DNA of 64,000 nucleotides, taken from positions 10,616,020-10,680,019 of the forward strand of contig CM071574.1 of NCBI GenBank assembly GCA_036426205.1, in the 5' to 3' direction. Numbering within the stretch: the first letter of the stretch is position 1; every line of letters begins with the position of its first letter. The notes beneath the pieces were generated by a model. That model searched no databases. It was not told the origin of the DNA and saw only the letters and a list, made by a program, of their open reading frames with translations. This document shows positions 1 to 9,897 of the stretch, in pieces. Position numbers and translations under genes: made by a program. Source of the DNA: Ascaphus truei. Lineage: Eukaryota; Chordata; Amphibia; Anura; Ascaphidae.

Positions 1-1407
1 CACGGCCGGAATAAAGCGAGTGTGGGGGCGAGTGCAGGGAGCGTGTGTGTTCCTGATGCCGGCCGGTTGCCAGGGAGCGAGCGCGGCCCGTTGTTAGGGC
101 CGCAATCGCGTTGCCGAGTGGGACCGGCGGCTCGGGAACAGGGCGCCGCCCATGCGCGATAGTTCGCGCATGGCATAGATAGGGGTAGAAAGCTAAGGAG
201 CCTTAAGAGGTTCGCCGGGAGGGTAGGGAAGCAGGGAAAAGGTGCGGGCGGCCATTAGGCTTTCGCGCTCTGACAGGCAAGTGCGCACACCGGCCCCAAT
301 ACAGATATAGCCTCCTTGGGACTACAACTCCCAGGAGCCTAGGGAGACAGGCACCAGGTGCCTGATAGGAGCCCATAGGCTGAGGATTCCCAGACAGCCC
401 GATTGTAAACATTTCGCGGGCTTAGTGTTCACGTCAGTTGGAGCTGGGAGCAGGAATGGGAATGGAAGGGGTGCAGGGAGCGAGTGGCTCCTGTACCAGG
501 TAAGGATCCCCAAGTCCCAGGCAGACCCCAAAATCCTGTTAAGTTAGGGGGTAAAGATAAGGGGAGCCCGAGATAGGAAGGTGCCCCTTAGGTGTGAGAG
601 CGTGTGCAGCGTGTGCAGGTGATAGGGGCTGGATGTTGCTGTCTGCACGGTTGACTGTGTGTGCGGGTGTCTGCTGCAGGCACTGTTAGAAGTTAGTTGT
701 TAGTGAGGCTTAGGGGACTTGGAGAGTTAGGGGAGTGGGACAGGTATTACCCCTGTAGGCCCCTAGGAGTTTCCCCAAAGCCACCACAGGTTGCTGTGGC
801 TATAGGGACGGCCTGTGTGTAGCGAATGCCACCTAGATAGTAAGGGACTCAGCGGCTGCTGGCAGTCTTCGTGACGGAGTTGGACCCACGTTGGGGTCCA
901 CAGAGAAGATCACCAGGATAGGATCAGAGGATTCATCACGTCTCTGACCCCTTGTGAGATCGTTGCAGGCCGAGAACTGGAGTGCTCGGCAGGTAACTCT
1001 GAATTACGTGCATCAACAGGCCTCTAGTAGTTTCCTAGTGACTGGCAGTCACCACGATCTCTTAGGAGTGCGGGACATTGGGTGGGGGATTTACGGACAC
1101 TGGGTTGGGAACACTGATATTGTGTGTAAGGTTATACAGTTATAGCATAAGGTTATATGTGATGATATTCTCTATGTTCTTAAATAAAGTGTTGTATTAA
1201 ATAAATCAATGTGTATGTGTTTATTGAGTGTCCTGCAAGGAACCACTCCCTTCGGTGGAGAGCCATCGCAGGTGGAGGCGCTGCGCTATGTAAATGTGTG
1301 AGTATTACCCAGGATCCCCAGCTAGCGGAGGCTCAGATCTCCTGGAGCCGCAGGTGTTATACAGCGACTAGTAGTCCCTTAGGAAGGTGTTCAGAAAAAG
1401 GGCTACA
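1..1407 (+). repeat. Long LTR, partial (family also at 30325 and 40860)
   Basis: GC-rich block running off the window start. Its reverse complement begins TGTAGCCC and follows the same order of segments as the LTRs at 30325-31086 and 40860-51047: a GCAGCGCCTCCACCTG-type block, an AATAAA-bearing block, then a CpG-rich block with a GGGAGTTGTAGTCCC-type motif. Two AATAAA hexamers near 1183-1200 read on the plus strand, so this copy is transcribed rightward with the GC-rich part as U3. It ends GGGCTACA at 1407, abutting a TA tract. No internal region is visible, so it could be a solo LTR. The retroelement family is not identified. Confidence 0.6.
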
Positions 1408-1460
1408 TATATATATATATTATATATATATATATATATATAATATAATATAGTATATAC
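1408..1460. repeat. (TA)n microsatellite
   Basis: Near-pure alternating TA between two LTR-type repeats. It may be the insertion target of one or both. Confidence 0.9.
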
Positions 1461-1462
1461 AT

Positions 1463-1942
1463 TGTGAACGTCTCAGTCACAGCGTCGGTCTTGTCCAGAT
1501 TCAAAGGCAGGAAACACTGTATTACTCTAAGCAGGGGTTTATTTACAGGGTATAAAGCAGGTACAGGGTTAACTCATAACACAAAACGGAAATAAAAGAC
1601 CTAACTCCTTCCAGGAGTACTGACTAATACTGCTTAGTCCCTAACTAGTCGTGGGAGAACTAAACTCTTTTCCCCACTTTACCCAGTGTACCTGCAGCAG
1701 GTCTCTTTTCAGATCAGTCTACAGCAGCTTCTCTCACCCTGTCTGTATAACTCTCAAAAGTGTGTGTCTGGCAGCATGGGGAGGGGGGGGAATCTCTGTA
1801 TCAGTTCCTGACAATACAGGTTAGGCTAATAGCTCATTAACTCACAGCTGCACAGACCTGTCCAGAATAATTAACACTATGAGAGCTGTAAAGTCCCACA
1901 ACTGCCCCATTCTAGCCCTTAGAGGGCAGCGACGGCACCACA
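1463..1942 (-). repeat. 3' LTR of the Gmr1-like element
   Basis: 480 bp with TGTG...CACA ends when read on the minus strand. About 290 bp match the truncated copy at 4090-4385, including the blocks around 1500-1550 and 1610-1755. The lower-coordinate end abuts the TA tract. Confidence 0.75.
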
Positions 1943-1957
1943 TATCCCTCCCCCCAG
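1943..1957 (-). other. Polypurine tract
   Basis: On the minus strand this reads CTGGGGGGAGGGATA immediately before the TGTG start of the 3' LTR, the expected place for plus-strand priming in an LTR element. Confidence 0.6.
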
Positions 1958-2054
1958 CGAAACACTGTCCTGTGAGCGGCCCGTGCACTATCCCGTGCAC
2001 CAACATCTTTGTCAGACCTGTCTGACATCCACCTCCTCTTAAAGGTTTTCTTCA

Positions 2055-2755
2055 TTAGACCTCCTGCCGAGCAATAATAGAGCCCAGCGTAGTGTCCCAC
2101 TCCGTTATCAGAGCTTCGAGCTCTTTGCCTAGGTCACGCCGTTGTTTCTCTGCCTTCTTGCGGCCAGCACGCTCAAACTCCAGGTCCTTCCTCAGGTCTT
2201 GAAGCTGTCCTTCTACAGTATGCTTCTTTTCTGGCTCAAGGCAGCTGCCAATTCAATTCCTCTCAGGGCCTTCATCTCTTCCCGGTGCTTGCTCTGGGTT
2301 TGTGTCAGCGCATCCTTCAGATTTTGGATCTCTGTAGTTTTTGTCGCTAGGATTGCTGCTGCTTCTGTTTCCCATGCCTCTTTCTCCTGGGAGTACTGAT
2401 TTTTGGTGATGGAGCAGGCTCTCTGCTTCTCCAGCTCTTTCTGCAGCCTGAGGTTGTCATCCTTTATAGCTGTGAATTGCTGGGATGTGTGTTCAGTTAT
2501 CTGCTTCAGCTCTAGAAGTCTTTTATCCAACTTCAGTTTTTCAGATTCCAAGGTTTGGACATTTTTAGTTTTTTCATATTCCGCTTCCAGTGATGCTCTT
2601 GTAAGGCTCAGGGTGGCCTTCAGCTCATCATGTTGCTCGGCGGGGACCCACTGGGTACTCAGTCGCTCCTGTAGCACTTGTTGCTTTAGTTTATCCAGCT
2701 CTGTTTTTAACGTGCAGACCTCTCGCTGAGAAACTTCTTGCTTGCCGATGAGGCG
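2055..2755 (-). pseudogene. Retroelement-borne coiled-coil ORF (copy 1), fused in frame to gag
   Basis: The gag reading frame continues past its TAA (2756-2758) without a shift into about 180 codons of heptad-rich sequence, stopping at 2213. One frameshift near 2214-2222 restores a further reading frame to a stop at 2055. The first part shares the module STQ-VP-EQH-ELKATLS with the ORF at 58801; that module resembles RAI14/UACA-type coiled coils. The last part contains [18 protein letters not shown], strikingly like the tail of non-muscle myosin II heavy chain. No catalytic domain is visible. Inference: host coding sequence captured by the element in place of pol and now decaying. A gag-coiled-coil fusion made by readthrough of TAA is possible but unproven. 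Confidence 0.65.
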
Positions 2756-4044
2756 TTAAACGATTGCGCCAAGCGCTCTGTGTTGTAGTCCACCTCTGGT
2801 CTTTTCTAATACCACGGGGTAACCTTTCCCTGCAGCTTCTGTTGCACACGGAGGTTGTCCATTCCGCGGGGCCACATAGGAGTCCTCAACGTCCTCTTCT
2901 GAACTGCAAGAACTGTGCTGTACCGTAGAAACCCACCGCGCCTGATGCCCCACAGAAAAGTTACATTCCATTGGTTCCGCGTTCCGAGGGCAAACTGCGG
3001 CCACATGTCCAAGTTCATGGCATCTGTAGCACTCTATATACCTTCCAAAACTGGGTCGGCGTTTGGTCTCCAGTCTACTGGGAACAACGAGACCAGAGTC
3101 CCTCCTAGGTGCTGTGGGATTCTCTGCTCCCTTACGCAAGTCAGTGAGTCCTTGGGGATTCCTATTCGGTTGAACAGTCTTATCGGACCTCCTGGAGCGC
3201 AGGAAGCGAGAACCGGCGTACTCATCTGGGCTTGAGCTCTTGGAAATCTCTTCGGCAGTCAAGTAACATTCGACTAAAGCGACCAACTGTTCGCCATTTT
3301 GGGGTCACTCTGGCTCACCCACTTCTGGATGGTGCGGGGGAGGCCTCTCAGGAACCGGTCTATAACGACTTTTTCGACAACTGCAGCGATGGAACATACC
3401 TCAGGCTGGAGCCACTTCCTTGCAGAGTGTATAAGGTTATAGAGTTGAGAGCGGGGTGTCTTCTCTAAATCATAACGCCAGGAATGGAACCGTTGAGCCC
3501 GAACCGCGAGGGTGACCCCTAGCCGTGCCATAATCTCCGCCTTCAGGGTGTCATAGTCTTTAGCTTGCTCGGGCTCTAAGTCATAATAGGCTTGTTGTGA
3601 GTCACCCAGGAAGGGAGCAATTATTCCCGCCCACTCCTCAGCTGGCCACCCTTCGCGTACTGCGGTGCGCTCAAAGATTGACAGGTATGCCTCAACATCA
3701 TCGTCCATCGTCATTTTCTGAATGAGGTGCGTTTTTACCTGGTGAGCGACCTGTGGGGCCACTCAAGGCTGGGCGGTAATTTTCTCTCCCAACGCTCGGA
3801 GCTCCTGGTGTAGGCGAAGTTGCGCCTCGTTTTGCTCTTCTTTTAGTGTCTGATGTAGGGACAGCGCCATCTGCTGTACTAATGCCGCCGTGCTTTCAGT
3901 TTGTGACTTTGTCATCTGTGGTAAACCCTCATTATAGGATTTTGCCATCTCCTCTTGGGTCTTTGCCAGTTGCTGCAAACCCCGCATTAAAATTGCAGAA
4001 TTTTCCGTTTGCTTGTGCTGAAGCGAGGTCAGAAATTCCTCCAT
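2756..4044 (-). pseudogene. gag: Gag polyprotein of Gmr1-like Gypsy element (broken)
   Basis: The N-terminal third (from the Met at 4044) is a Gln/Glu-rich coiled coil. A capsid region follows at about 3760-3275, with a SCAN-like pattern (QRFHSWRY, then RKWLQPE, then DRFLRGLP). A single CCHC zinc knuckle (CYRCHELGHVAAVC) lies near 2980-3025. Gag packages the element RNA into cytoplasmic particles. Damage: an in-frame TGA at 3763-3765 between N-terminal and capsid parts, and a one-base frameshift near 3280 at the end of the capsid region. The frame then runs to TAA at 2756, after which a coiled-coil frame continues. No protease or pol follows. SCAN likeness was judged by eye. Confidence 0.75.
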
Positions 4045-4069
4045 TTTCCCTTTTCACTGCCTTGTGGAC

Positions 4070-4087
4070 TGCCCGCATTCTCCACCA
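4070..4087 (-). other. Putative primer-binding site
   Basis: On the minus strand the 5' LTR ends CACA, followed by AT and then TGGTGGAGAATGCGGGCA. A TGG start two bases after the LTR is the usual layout for a tRNA primer site. I cannot name the tRNA with confidence. Confidence 0.5.
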
Positions 4088-4089
4088 AT

Positions 4090-4385
4090 TGTGACGTCTC
4101 AGTCCCAGCGTCGGATCTTTTGTCCAGATCAAAGGCAGGAAACACTGTATTACTCTAAGCAGGGGTTTATTTAAAGGGTATAAAGCAGGTATAGGGTTAA
4201 CTCATAACACAAAACGGAAATAAAAGACCTAACTCCTTCCAGGAGTACTGACTAATACTGCTTAGTCCCTAACTAGTCGTGGGAGAACTAAACTCTTTCC
4301 CCACTTTACCCAGTGTACCTGCAGCAGGTCTCCTTTCAGATCAGTCTACAGCAGCTTCTCTCACCCTGTCTGTATAACTCTCAAA
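4090..4385 (-). repeat. 5' LTR of the Gmr1-like element, truncated
   Basis: Matches 1463-1758 closely, then stops abruptly inside CTCTCAAAA. The missing U3 part (about 180 bp) carried the promoter, so this copy is unlikely to be transcribed from its own LTR. Plus-strand Penelope coding sequence starts at the breakpoint. Confidence 0.75.
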
Positions 4386-4692
4386 ATGCCCGTGTGGCCT
4401 GCAATATGTGGGCCGCACGGGCAGAACATTACAAAGAAGACTTGGAGAGCACATTTACAACATCAAGAGAGGCTTTGAGGCCCATAATGTGTCTCTCCAT
4501 TTCAAACTAAAACATGCACAAAGCCCTGAAGGACTAAAATGCCATGCCATAGAGTGTCCCACATTCTGTATAAGAGGGGGAGATAAATTAAACATAATTT
4601 CCAGAAGAGAGTCCTATTGGATTTTCGAATTAAAAACCCTCAGTCCACAAGGTTTGAATGTTGAATTCGATTTGACATCATTCCTCAAATAG
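4386..4692 (+). pseudogene. Penelope-like element: GIY-YIG endonuclease C-terminus
   Basis: An open frame of about 100 codons enters from the LTR junction and ends at TAG (4690-4692). It shows CPCGLQYVGRTGRTLQRR with EH soon after (GIY-YIG core), then an H-x4-H pair, and RESYWIFELKTLSPQGLN at the C-terminus with the expected catalytic Glu. This is the endonuclease of Neptune-type Penelope elements, which follows the reverse transcriptase. The reverse transcriptase is missing, so the copy is 5'-truncated at 4386. A second, more decayed copy of the domain lies on the minus strand at 56020-56345. Confidence 0.8.
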
Positions 4693-5689
4693 TGTAGAAT
4701 CCACATGATCTGGCTGGATGCCCTGTCTCTTGTCCGCCGACAAGCTCAGCCATCATGGAATTGCCTGCTAAACATCATAAAATATTCACAAAATATGATT
4801 ATTGATGCACCTATAAAATTTATAAAATTATAAAATCACACTTCATTATTTAATTTTACTTGTAGTATTATGACTAAACATGTCAAATATAATATCATTA
4901 TTAGGTAGATAGTATTATTATTATTATTATATTAATATTTTATAATTGTTATATCATGTTATTATAGTTTATAAAGCTTTGTAATAATTCTTCTTCTCAA
5001 AGAAATGTGTCTCTCCAAAGACAATTTTCTAAATACAGCATTGAAAAAGGACCATTTAGAGTATTATCGCTGATGATCAAATTCATATTAACATCTAAAT
5101 AACAGCATAGAAAACATTATTTTTCTGGTGAAAATCATTCGGATAGAAGTATACCAATAACACATTAAATTTCCCAAATGATTTTATGTATATCAATACA
5201 CATTGATTTAAATTTTGTTGAATGAAATTTTATCATAAGGTTAATTATATATGTCATCCTGTAAAATGTTTGTTGCATATTAATTGTTGCAAAATGATTA
5301 TTGTAAAATAATTAATGTTTGCAAAATGATTATTGTAAAATGATTAATGACTATTGTACTGTATACTATGTGTTTTAAACCTTTGCATAGTATGATCCCA
5401 TCCAAACTGACACATTGAATTGAATTCATTACTGCATATAACTGCACTTTTGTTAATTTCATTTTCGTGTATTATTCCCTTCAAGGGGACAAAAGCACTA
5501 AGTCACACACTGCTTGTTGTCTGATGTTTGGATGGTAACAATATGCATTATGAGATATATATATATATATTTGAGTTATAATTTGCAGCAAATCGTAGTC
5601 GCAATAATATTATACTTATATATTCATCCACCAATGTTCTCACTGGCATAGCCATATGTAAACAAACAAAAATGCTATGTAAACAAATG
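4693..5689. other. AT-rich stretch, no gene seen
   Basis: Strongly AT-rich noncoding DNA between the Penelope endonuclease stop and a Penelope terminal region. It contains a short (TA)n tract near 5558 and a tandem pair of ATGATTATTGTAAAAT-type units near 5290-5345. It may be the 3' untranslated part of the Penelope copy. Confidence 0.4.
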
Positions 5690-6310
5690 TTAGAGTAAAA
5701 TCGTTTATTACTGTTTAGAAACGCAGGACATCTATCAGGACTTTAATTAGGGTGTTCCCACGAACATACCATCAGAATCACCATAATTGAATCACTGGGG
5801 GTTTAAAAGGAAGCACAATCCCATGTAGCAAACAGCCCTGACGAAGAAACCCACCAATTGGAGTTTCGAAACGCGTAGGAAGGTTTTTGGCCATCCAGGG
5901 ACACCGTAGCTGTGCACATCAGACGGTGACGTCAGCAGGAGGAGACGTTTGGAAAATACTCTGTTGGCAGCAAGACCACGAGGACTGCAGGAGATCTCCC
6001 CGCACTAACAGACGTTCTGCACCCCACGGCGAGCGGCTATCCCTGGCAAAGACCCCGAACCACTGCACATGTCCTACTCATGGACGGTGAGTAGGATTTC
6101 AGTTTTACCACACGGCGGAGCAACGTAGCTTCCTTAAGCACAAGCGCTTGGGAGCCTTTTTCTTATTCAGCAGGAGAACAATCTTCTTGTTCAACAGGAG
6201 AATAGTCTTCTGTTTATTAATTCACTACATGTTTTATATCAATTGAGGTTACAATTGTTTTAACCAATAAATGCTCTTTGTATCTTGTCCACCACGGCAA
6301 TTGTTTGTGC
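5690..6310 (+). repeat. Penelope terminal (pLTR-like) region
   Basis: Lies downstream of the Penelope endonuclease and holds the CTGACGAAG...GAAACGCGT signature seen in other Penelope-like pieces here (36186, 55558 minus, 63512 minus). An AATAAA lies near 6266. Ends are not precisely defined. Confidence 0.5.
5838..5877 (+). ncRNA. Hammerhead-ribozyme-like motif in Penelope terminal region
   Basis: CTGACGA, then a hairpin whose arms GAAAC and GTTTC pair around a self-complementary CCAATTGG, then GAAACGCG. This is the CUGANGA-stem II-GAAA order of the hammerhead core. Penelope-like elements are known to carry hammerhead motifs in their pLTRs. I could not confirm the cleavage site or stem I, so activity is unproven. 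Confidence 0.4.
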
Positions 6311-6539
6311 AAGGGGTAGGTACTACAATATTGGGTATTTGTCTATTGTCTTGTCTCCTTCTCTGAGGTATTCATATAAGAACGAACCACTCGTACAAGA
6401 CTTTATTCCATTCTTAAGCTCAGCGCCATAGGAGGCCATTCTACATGATAGAAGTATATGCTCATATACAGAATGATGGTAGTTTCTTTTCCATAAAAAG
6501 GAAAGCGGCCTCCCTAGCCATAGGCGGGTAGGCTTCATG

Positions 6540-7555
6540 ACCAGGGGGGTTTGGCCTTCCCCTCGCTGGCCCACCCCACACTCCCTACCCCAGCATAGGG
6601 GAGGAGTTCCTAGAAGGCCTACTTAAGGCCAGGCTGGGGGCAGCATGTCTCTTTTGCTGCCCGCCAGCACGATTTGGTTGACCTGCTCAGACCCACACTG
6701 GTAATGGCGATGTCCTCCCTCCGGTTGCCTGGTGGAGGAGAGGTGGTCATCGGGAGGTAGAGAAGGGGGGTCTGACGGATTGGTTCACTGCCCCCCCCGA
6801 TATGTTGTGGCCTTGGGCAGAGCCCTCTTCACCCCTTCATCTTACCCCCGATACCCGCGGCAGCTGCCGGCGGGGAGGGGCGGGGTCTGGGCGAGGGGGC
6901 AGAAGGGGTCTGGTGGGCAGAGGGGGCCTGGCGGGTTTTTCCCCGCTCCTTCCCCTGGTGGTGGGGGCTACCTGCTCCCGATCCATAGCGCTGTGCGGGC
7001 GGGTGCCTCCTCCATCCTACCCCTGATTCCGGGGGGTGCCAGCGAGGGGGAGGGGAAGAAGGGTGTGGTTGCGGGAGGGGGGTCCGGACGAGGATGCGGC
7101 CCTCCGGCGGAAATTCACCGCTGTGGCCCATGCGGGCGGCGGAAGGGGGTCTGGCGCCTGCTCAGGGGCTGAGGCGCTGCCTCCTGCAGTCCCATGTGGT
7201 GTGGGCATCGGAAGGGGGACTGGCAGCCGCTCGCGCGGAGGACAGAGGCGCGGCCTCAGTCAGTTCCCCCTCCTGGTGGCCACTCGCGGCCCACGTGGGG
7301 GCTGAGGTGCAGCCTCCTGTGGTCCCGAGTGGTGCAGGTGGTGGCAGGGGGTCTGGCAGCCGCTCGCGGCCCTCTCGGGGGCTGAGGCTCGGCCTCCTGG
7401 GCCCCACACGGTGCGGCAGTGGAGGGGAGCCTGGCGGCCGCTAGCGGCCCGCTCGGAGGGCGGGGGCGTGGCCTTGGTCGATTTCCCCTCCCGGTCCCCA
7501 CAAGGTTTCCCGCGGCCTTGATAAACCTCAAGTTAAATAAATAAATAAAGATATA
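6540..7555. repeat. GC-rich block with minisatellite and A-rich end
   Basis: Very GC- and CpG-rich sequence. From about 7130 to 7470 it holds diverged tandem units built around GGGGGTCTGGCAGCCGCTCG and GGGGCTGAGG. The block ends with AAATAAATAAATAAAG and a pure A run near 7556, like the tail of a retroposed sequence. Overlapping long ORFs on both strands are expected from the base composition and show no recognisable domain. Confidence 0.5.
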
Positions 7556-7564
7556 AAAAAAAAA

Positions 7565-7586
7565 AACATACACGGGTATATACTGA

Positions 7587-7666
<80 letters not shown>

Positions 7667-8005
7667 ATATATGTGTGTGTATATATACATGCGTGGCTAT
7701 ATATATATATGTGTGTGTGTATGTGTATGTATGTATGTATAGGGAATTATGGGTGTTATGTGCAGGTTTGTGCGTGTGGGTATATATATGTGTATACGGG
7801 TACGTATATATTACATGGGTGTGTGTACATCTGTACATACGTATGTGTATGTAGGCAGGTATACGTAGGTGGATATATTTGTATGTATATGTATATATAT
7901 TGTTAGGATGCGCAAACAGACATAGATGTTTGCGGGTTTACACGTGTGTGTGCGTACATATGTATGTGTATATAGGCATGTAGGTGGATATAAATGCATG
8001 TATAT
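7565..8005. repeat. TA/TG/GTAT microsatellite complex
   Basis: Long (TA)n between about 7580 and 7670, followed by (TG)n and TATG-type runs with interruptions to about 8000. ORFs of TYIYIH-type residues here are repeat translations. Confidence 0.9.
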
Positions 8006-9355
8006 GCTAGTGCAGTCGCTCTTAATGGTTGCGGCCCGGGGGTAGGCCCAAAGGGGGAGGGCGGCCAAGGTTGACGCTTCATAGTCTGCCCCCACAGTTG
8101 AAGTTTCGGCGCAGGGGGACACGGGGCGATGGCCGGTGGGTGCCTGACTCTGCTCCCGGCGGCTGCTTCCTTCTGGATTTGTCCTGTGCGTGGGTAGCAT
8201 TTGCCCGCGCGGGGGGTTTATGGGGAAGTCGGGGCAGAAAGGCTGGCGCGCGACCATTTTACCTCCAGTTCCCATCTCCTGTCTTTATTTGTACGTTACA
8301 TGTGGGAACCTCCCTGGTCATGATATAATTTGAAATTCAAAACATGTTGATTACAAATCAAGGCTATAAAAAATATAACTTAAAACCTAAATTGCGCAAA
8401 AAATAGTACTTTTCTCCTGCTTTGATCTCCAAAATCAGCATGCATGACAAGTCAATTATTCAGTTTAATCAAATTCATTTTCATTATACGTAGTAGAGTT
8501 TTGCAGCTTATGTAAAACAGCCTGTAAAATGGAAGCGTTCCATGTCAAATGAGATCGCTGCAATGCAGTAAATGTGATATTCACTAATGACAAGTATCTG
8601 AATTAACAAGAAAAAGCCATTCTCTACTATTTGCATGAGAATGCAGTGTGTTAAAATAAGACCAAATTAAGCCATATCTACATTTCACTCATGCTGTTAC
8701 AAGTATAATTTCATAGTGATCTTGCTGTTTATACATTAAAGTCATATTGTTAACAGGAAAAACTGTAAAGTTGTTTTGCTAAAGAATGCTTAGAGAGTTT
8801 GCAGTTAATTAATATTTATTGGAGAGATTAGATTTGTTTATTTGTAGTGGCATCAGATTCAATTATTGGACAAGCAGAGAGGCCTGCCTCAGTCTGTTCT
8901 AGTAGGACTTGCCTTGCCGCTGGTTTCTGTCCTACCAGAGCCAATTCATTAGGTTCCACGGTGGTGATGGCAGCGTACGCGGCGGTCCGCACACCAGTCA
9001 CTAACTTCAATTAGGTAGGCCCCAGTGTCTTCTTGCGTGTTGGCTCACGCAGTGCGGTGGAGCAGCAGCCAGCAGCGGAGACAACACAATTGTGTTCCCC
9101 TGTGGTGACCCAGTCACGTGGTGCGCTGGGAGCCAATACGAGGGCAGATAGCTTGGACCAATGGGAGCGCAGTGCTTTGAGCTGTTGAGCTGTGCCCCCC
9201 CCCCCCCCCCCTCCATTAAGGCCATGCCCCCTGCACCTCCCATCCCTCTCTACAGACCGCAGATCACGGTTTAAAGCTTTGCATGCGCCGCCAGGACACA
9301 AGGCGTGCATGGAGCAGCCATGCAACCGGGCACTTAGGCTAACAGTTAAAATCAA
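8006..9355. other. No gene seen
   Basis: A GC-rich patch (8030-8330), then AT-rich DNA to about 8900, then GC-rich DNA with a C run at 9196-9211. No domain, RNA gene or clear repeat boundary is recognised. Confidence 0.3.
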
Positions 9356-9897
9356 CGGTGCTCAACTCCTCAAGAGGAGAGATGGGTGAACCAGCCCAAA
9401 TCCGTTTCCCGGAATTTCCCGAGTTTGCCATTCAAAATCCGTTCCGGGGTGTAAATTCCGCCGACAGATTGTTACAGTTTCAATCCACGTGGATTAATCC
9501 AAAACCGCCTTTGGATACAATCCGCTGGTGGATTTTAACAATTCATCCGCAGATTCCTCAATCCGCTTGCGATTTTAACAATTAAATCCACGGATGAATA
9601 GTTGGTGTTTAAAAAAAATACAAAATTACGCAAAACGAGAGTCGCCATTTTTGAGACTGATCAACGGAAATCTGACCAAAAGAACCGGCTGATCTGAGGC
9701 GGATCAAAAGCTGCAAAAAATGTGCCCATCTCTACTCAAGAGCCGCTAACAGGACAGGTTTAAGGATATCCCTGCTTCAGCAAGGGTGGCTCAAGGTGGA
9801 TCAGTCATTTTGATTGAGCGGCCTTTGCTGAAGCAGGCATTTCTTTAAAAACTGACCTGATGGTGGACCTTTAGGAATGAAGTTTAGCACTCCTGGC
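9356..9897 (+). repeat. Hairpin MITE (GTCCTCAAG type) interrupted by another MITE
   Basis: The 5' end GGTGCTCAACTCCTCAAG (9358-9375) and the remainder from 9735 (ACAGGACAGG..., CCCTGCTTCAGC, ..., TTTAGCACTCCTGG) match the repeat seen at 26965-27245 and 35205-35425. A different MITE (9377-9734) sits inside. Confidence 0.6.
9377..9734. repeat. hAT-type MITE with 8-bp target duplication
   Basis: Ends GAGAGATGGGTG and, inverted, TAGAGATGGGC. It is flanked on both sides by CTCAAGAG (9369-9376 and 9735-9742), an 8-bp duplication typical of hAT. The interior is rich in AATCCG/CGGATT words, like 28690-29110 and 14505-14600. Confidence 0.75.

Larger units (their letters stand above)
1463..4385 (-). 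mobile_element. Gmr1-like Ty3/Gypsy LTR element without pol, 5' LTR truncated
   Basis: Two direct repeats (1463-1942 and 4090-4385) flank a minus-strand internal region. Reading from the high end: truncated 5' LTR, primer-binding-like site, gag with a SCAN-like capsid region and a CCHC knuckle, a coiled-coil ORF in frame with gag, a polypurine tract, and a 3' LTR with TGTG...CACA ends. Only about 100 nt separate the coiled-coil stop from the polypurine tract, so protease, reverse transcriptase, RNase H and integrase are all absent. The SCAN-like gag points to the Gmr1 lineage, from which vertebrate SCAN domains are known to derive. The 5' LTR is cut at 4385, where Penelope DNA starts. Confidence 0.75.

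Noticed and set aside
1211..1453. 80-codon plus-strand ORF
   Set aside because: Lies in the U5 side of an LTR and runs into the TA tract.
6732..7573. Many long ORFs on both strands
   Set aside because: GC-rich minisatellite DNA with few stop codons; no domain, and frames overlap on both strands.
7593..7906. ORFs of YIYIH and CVCVYI residues
   Set aside because: Translations of TA and TG microsatellites.
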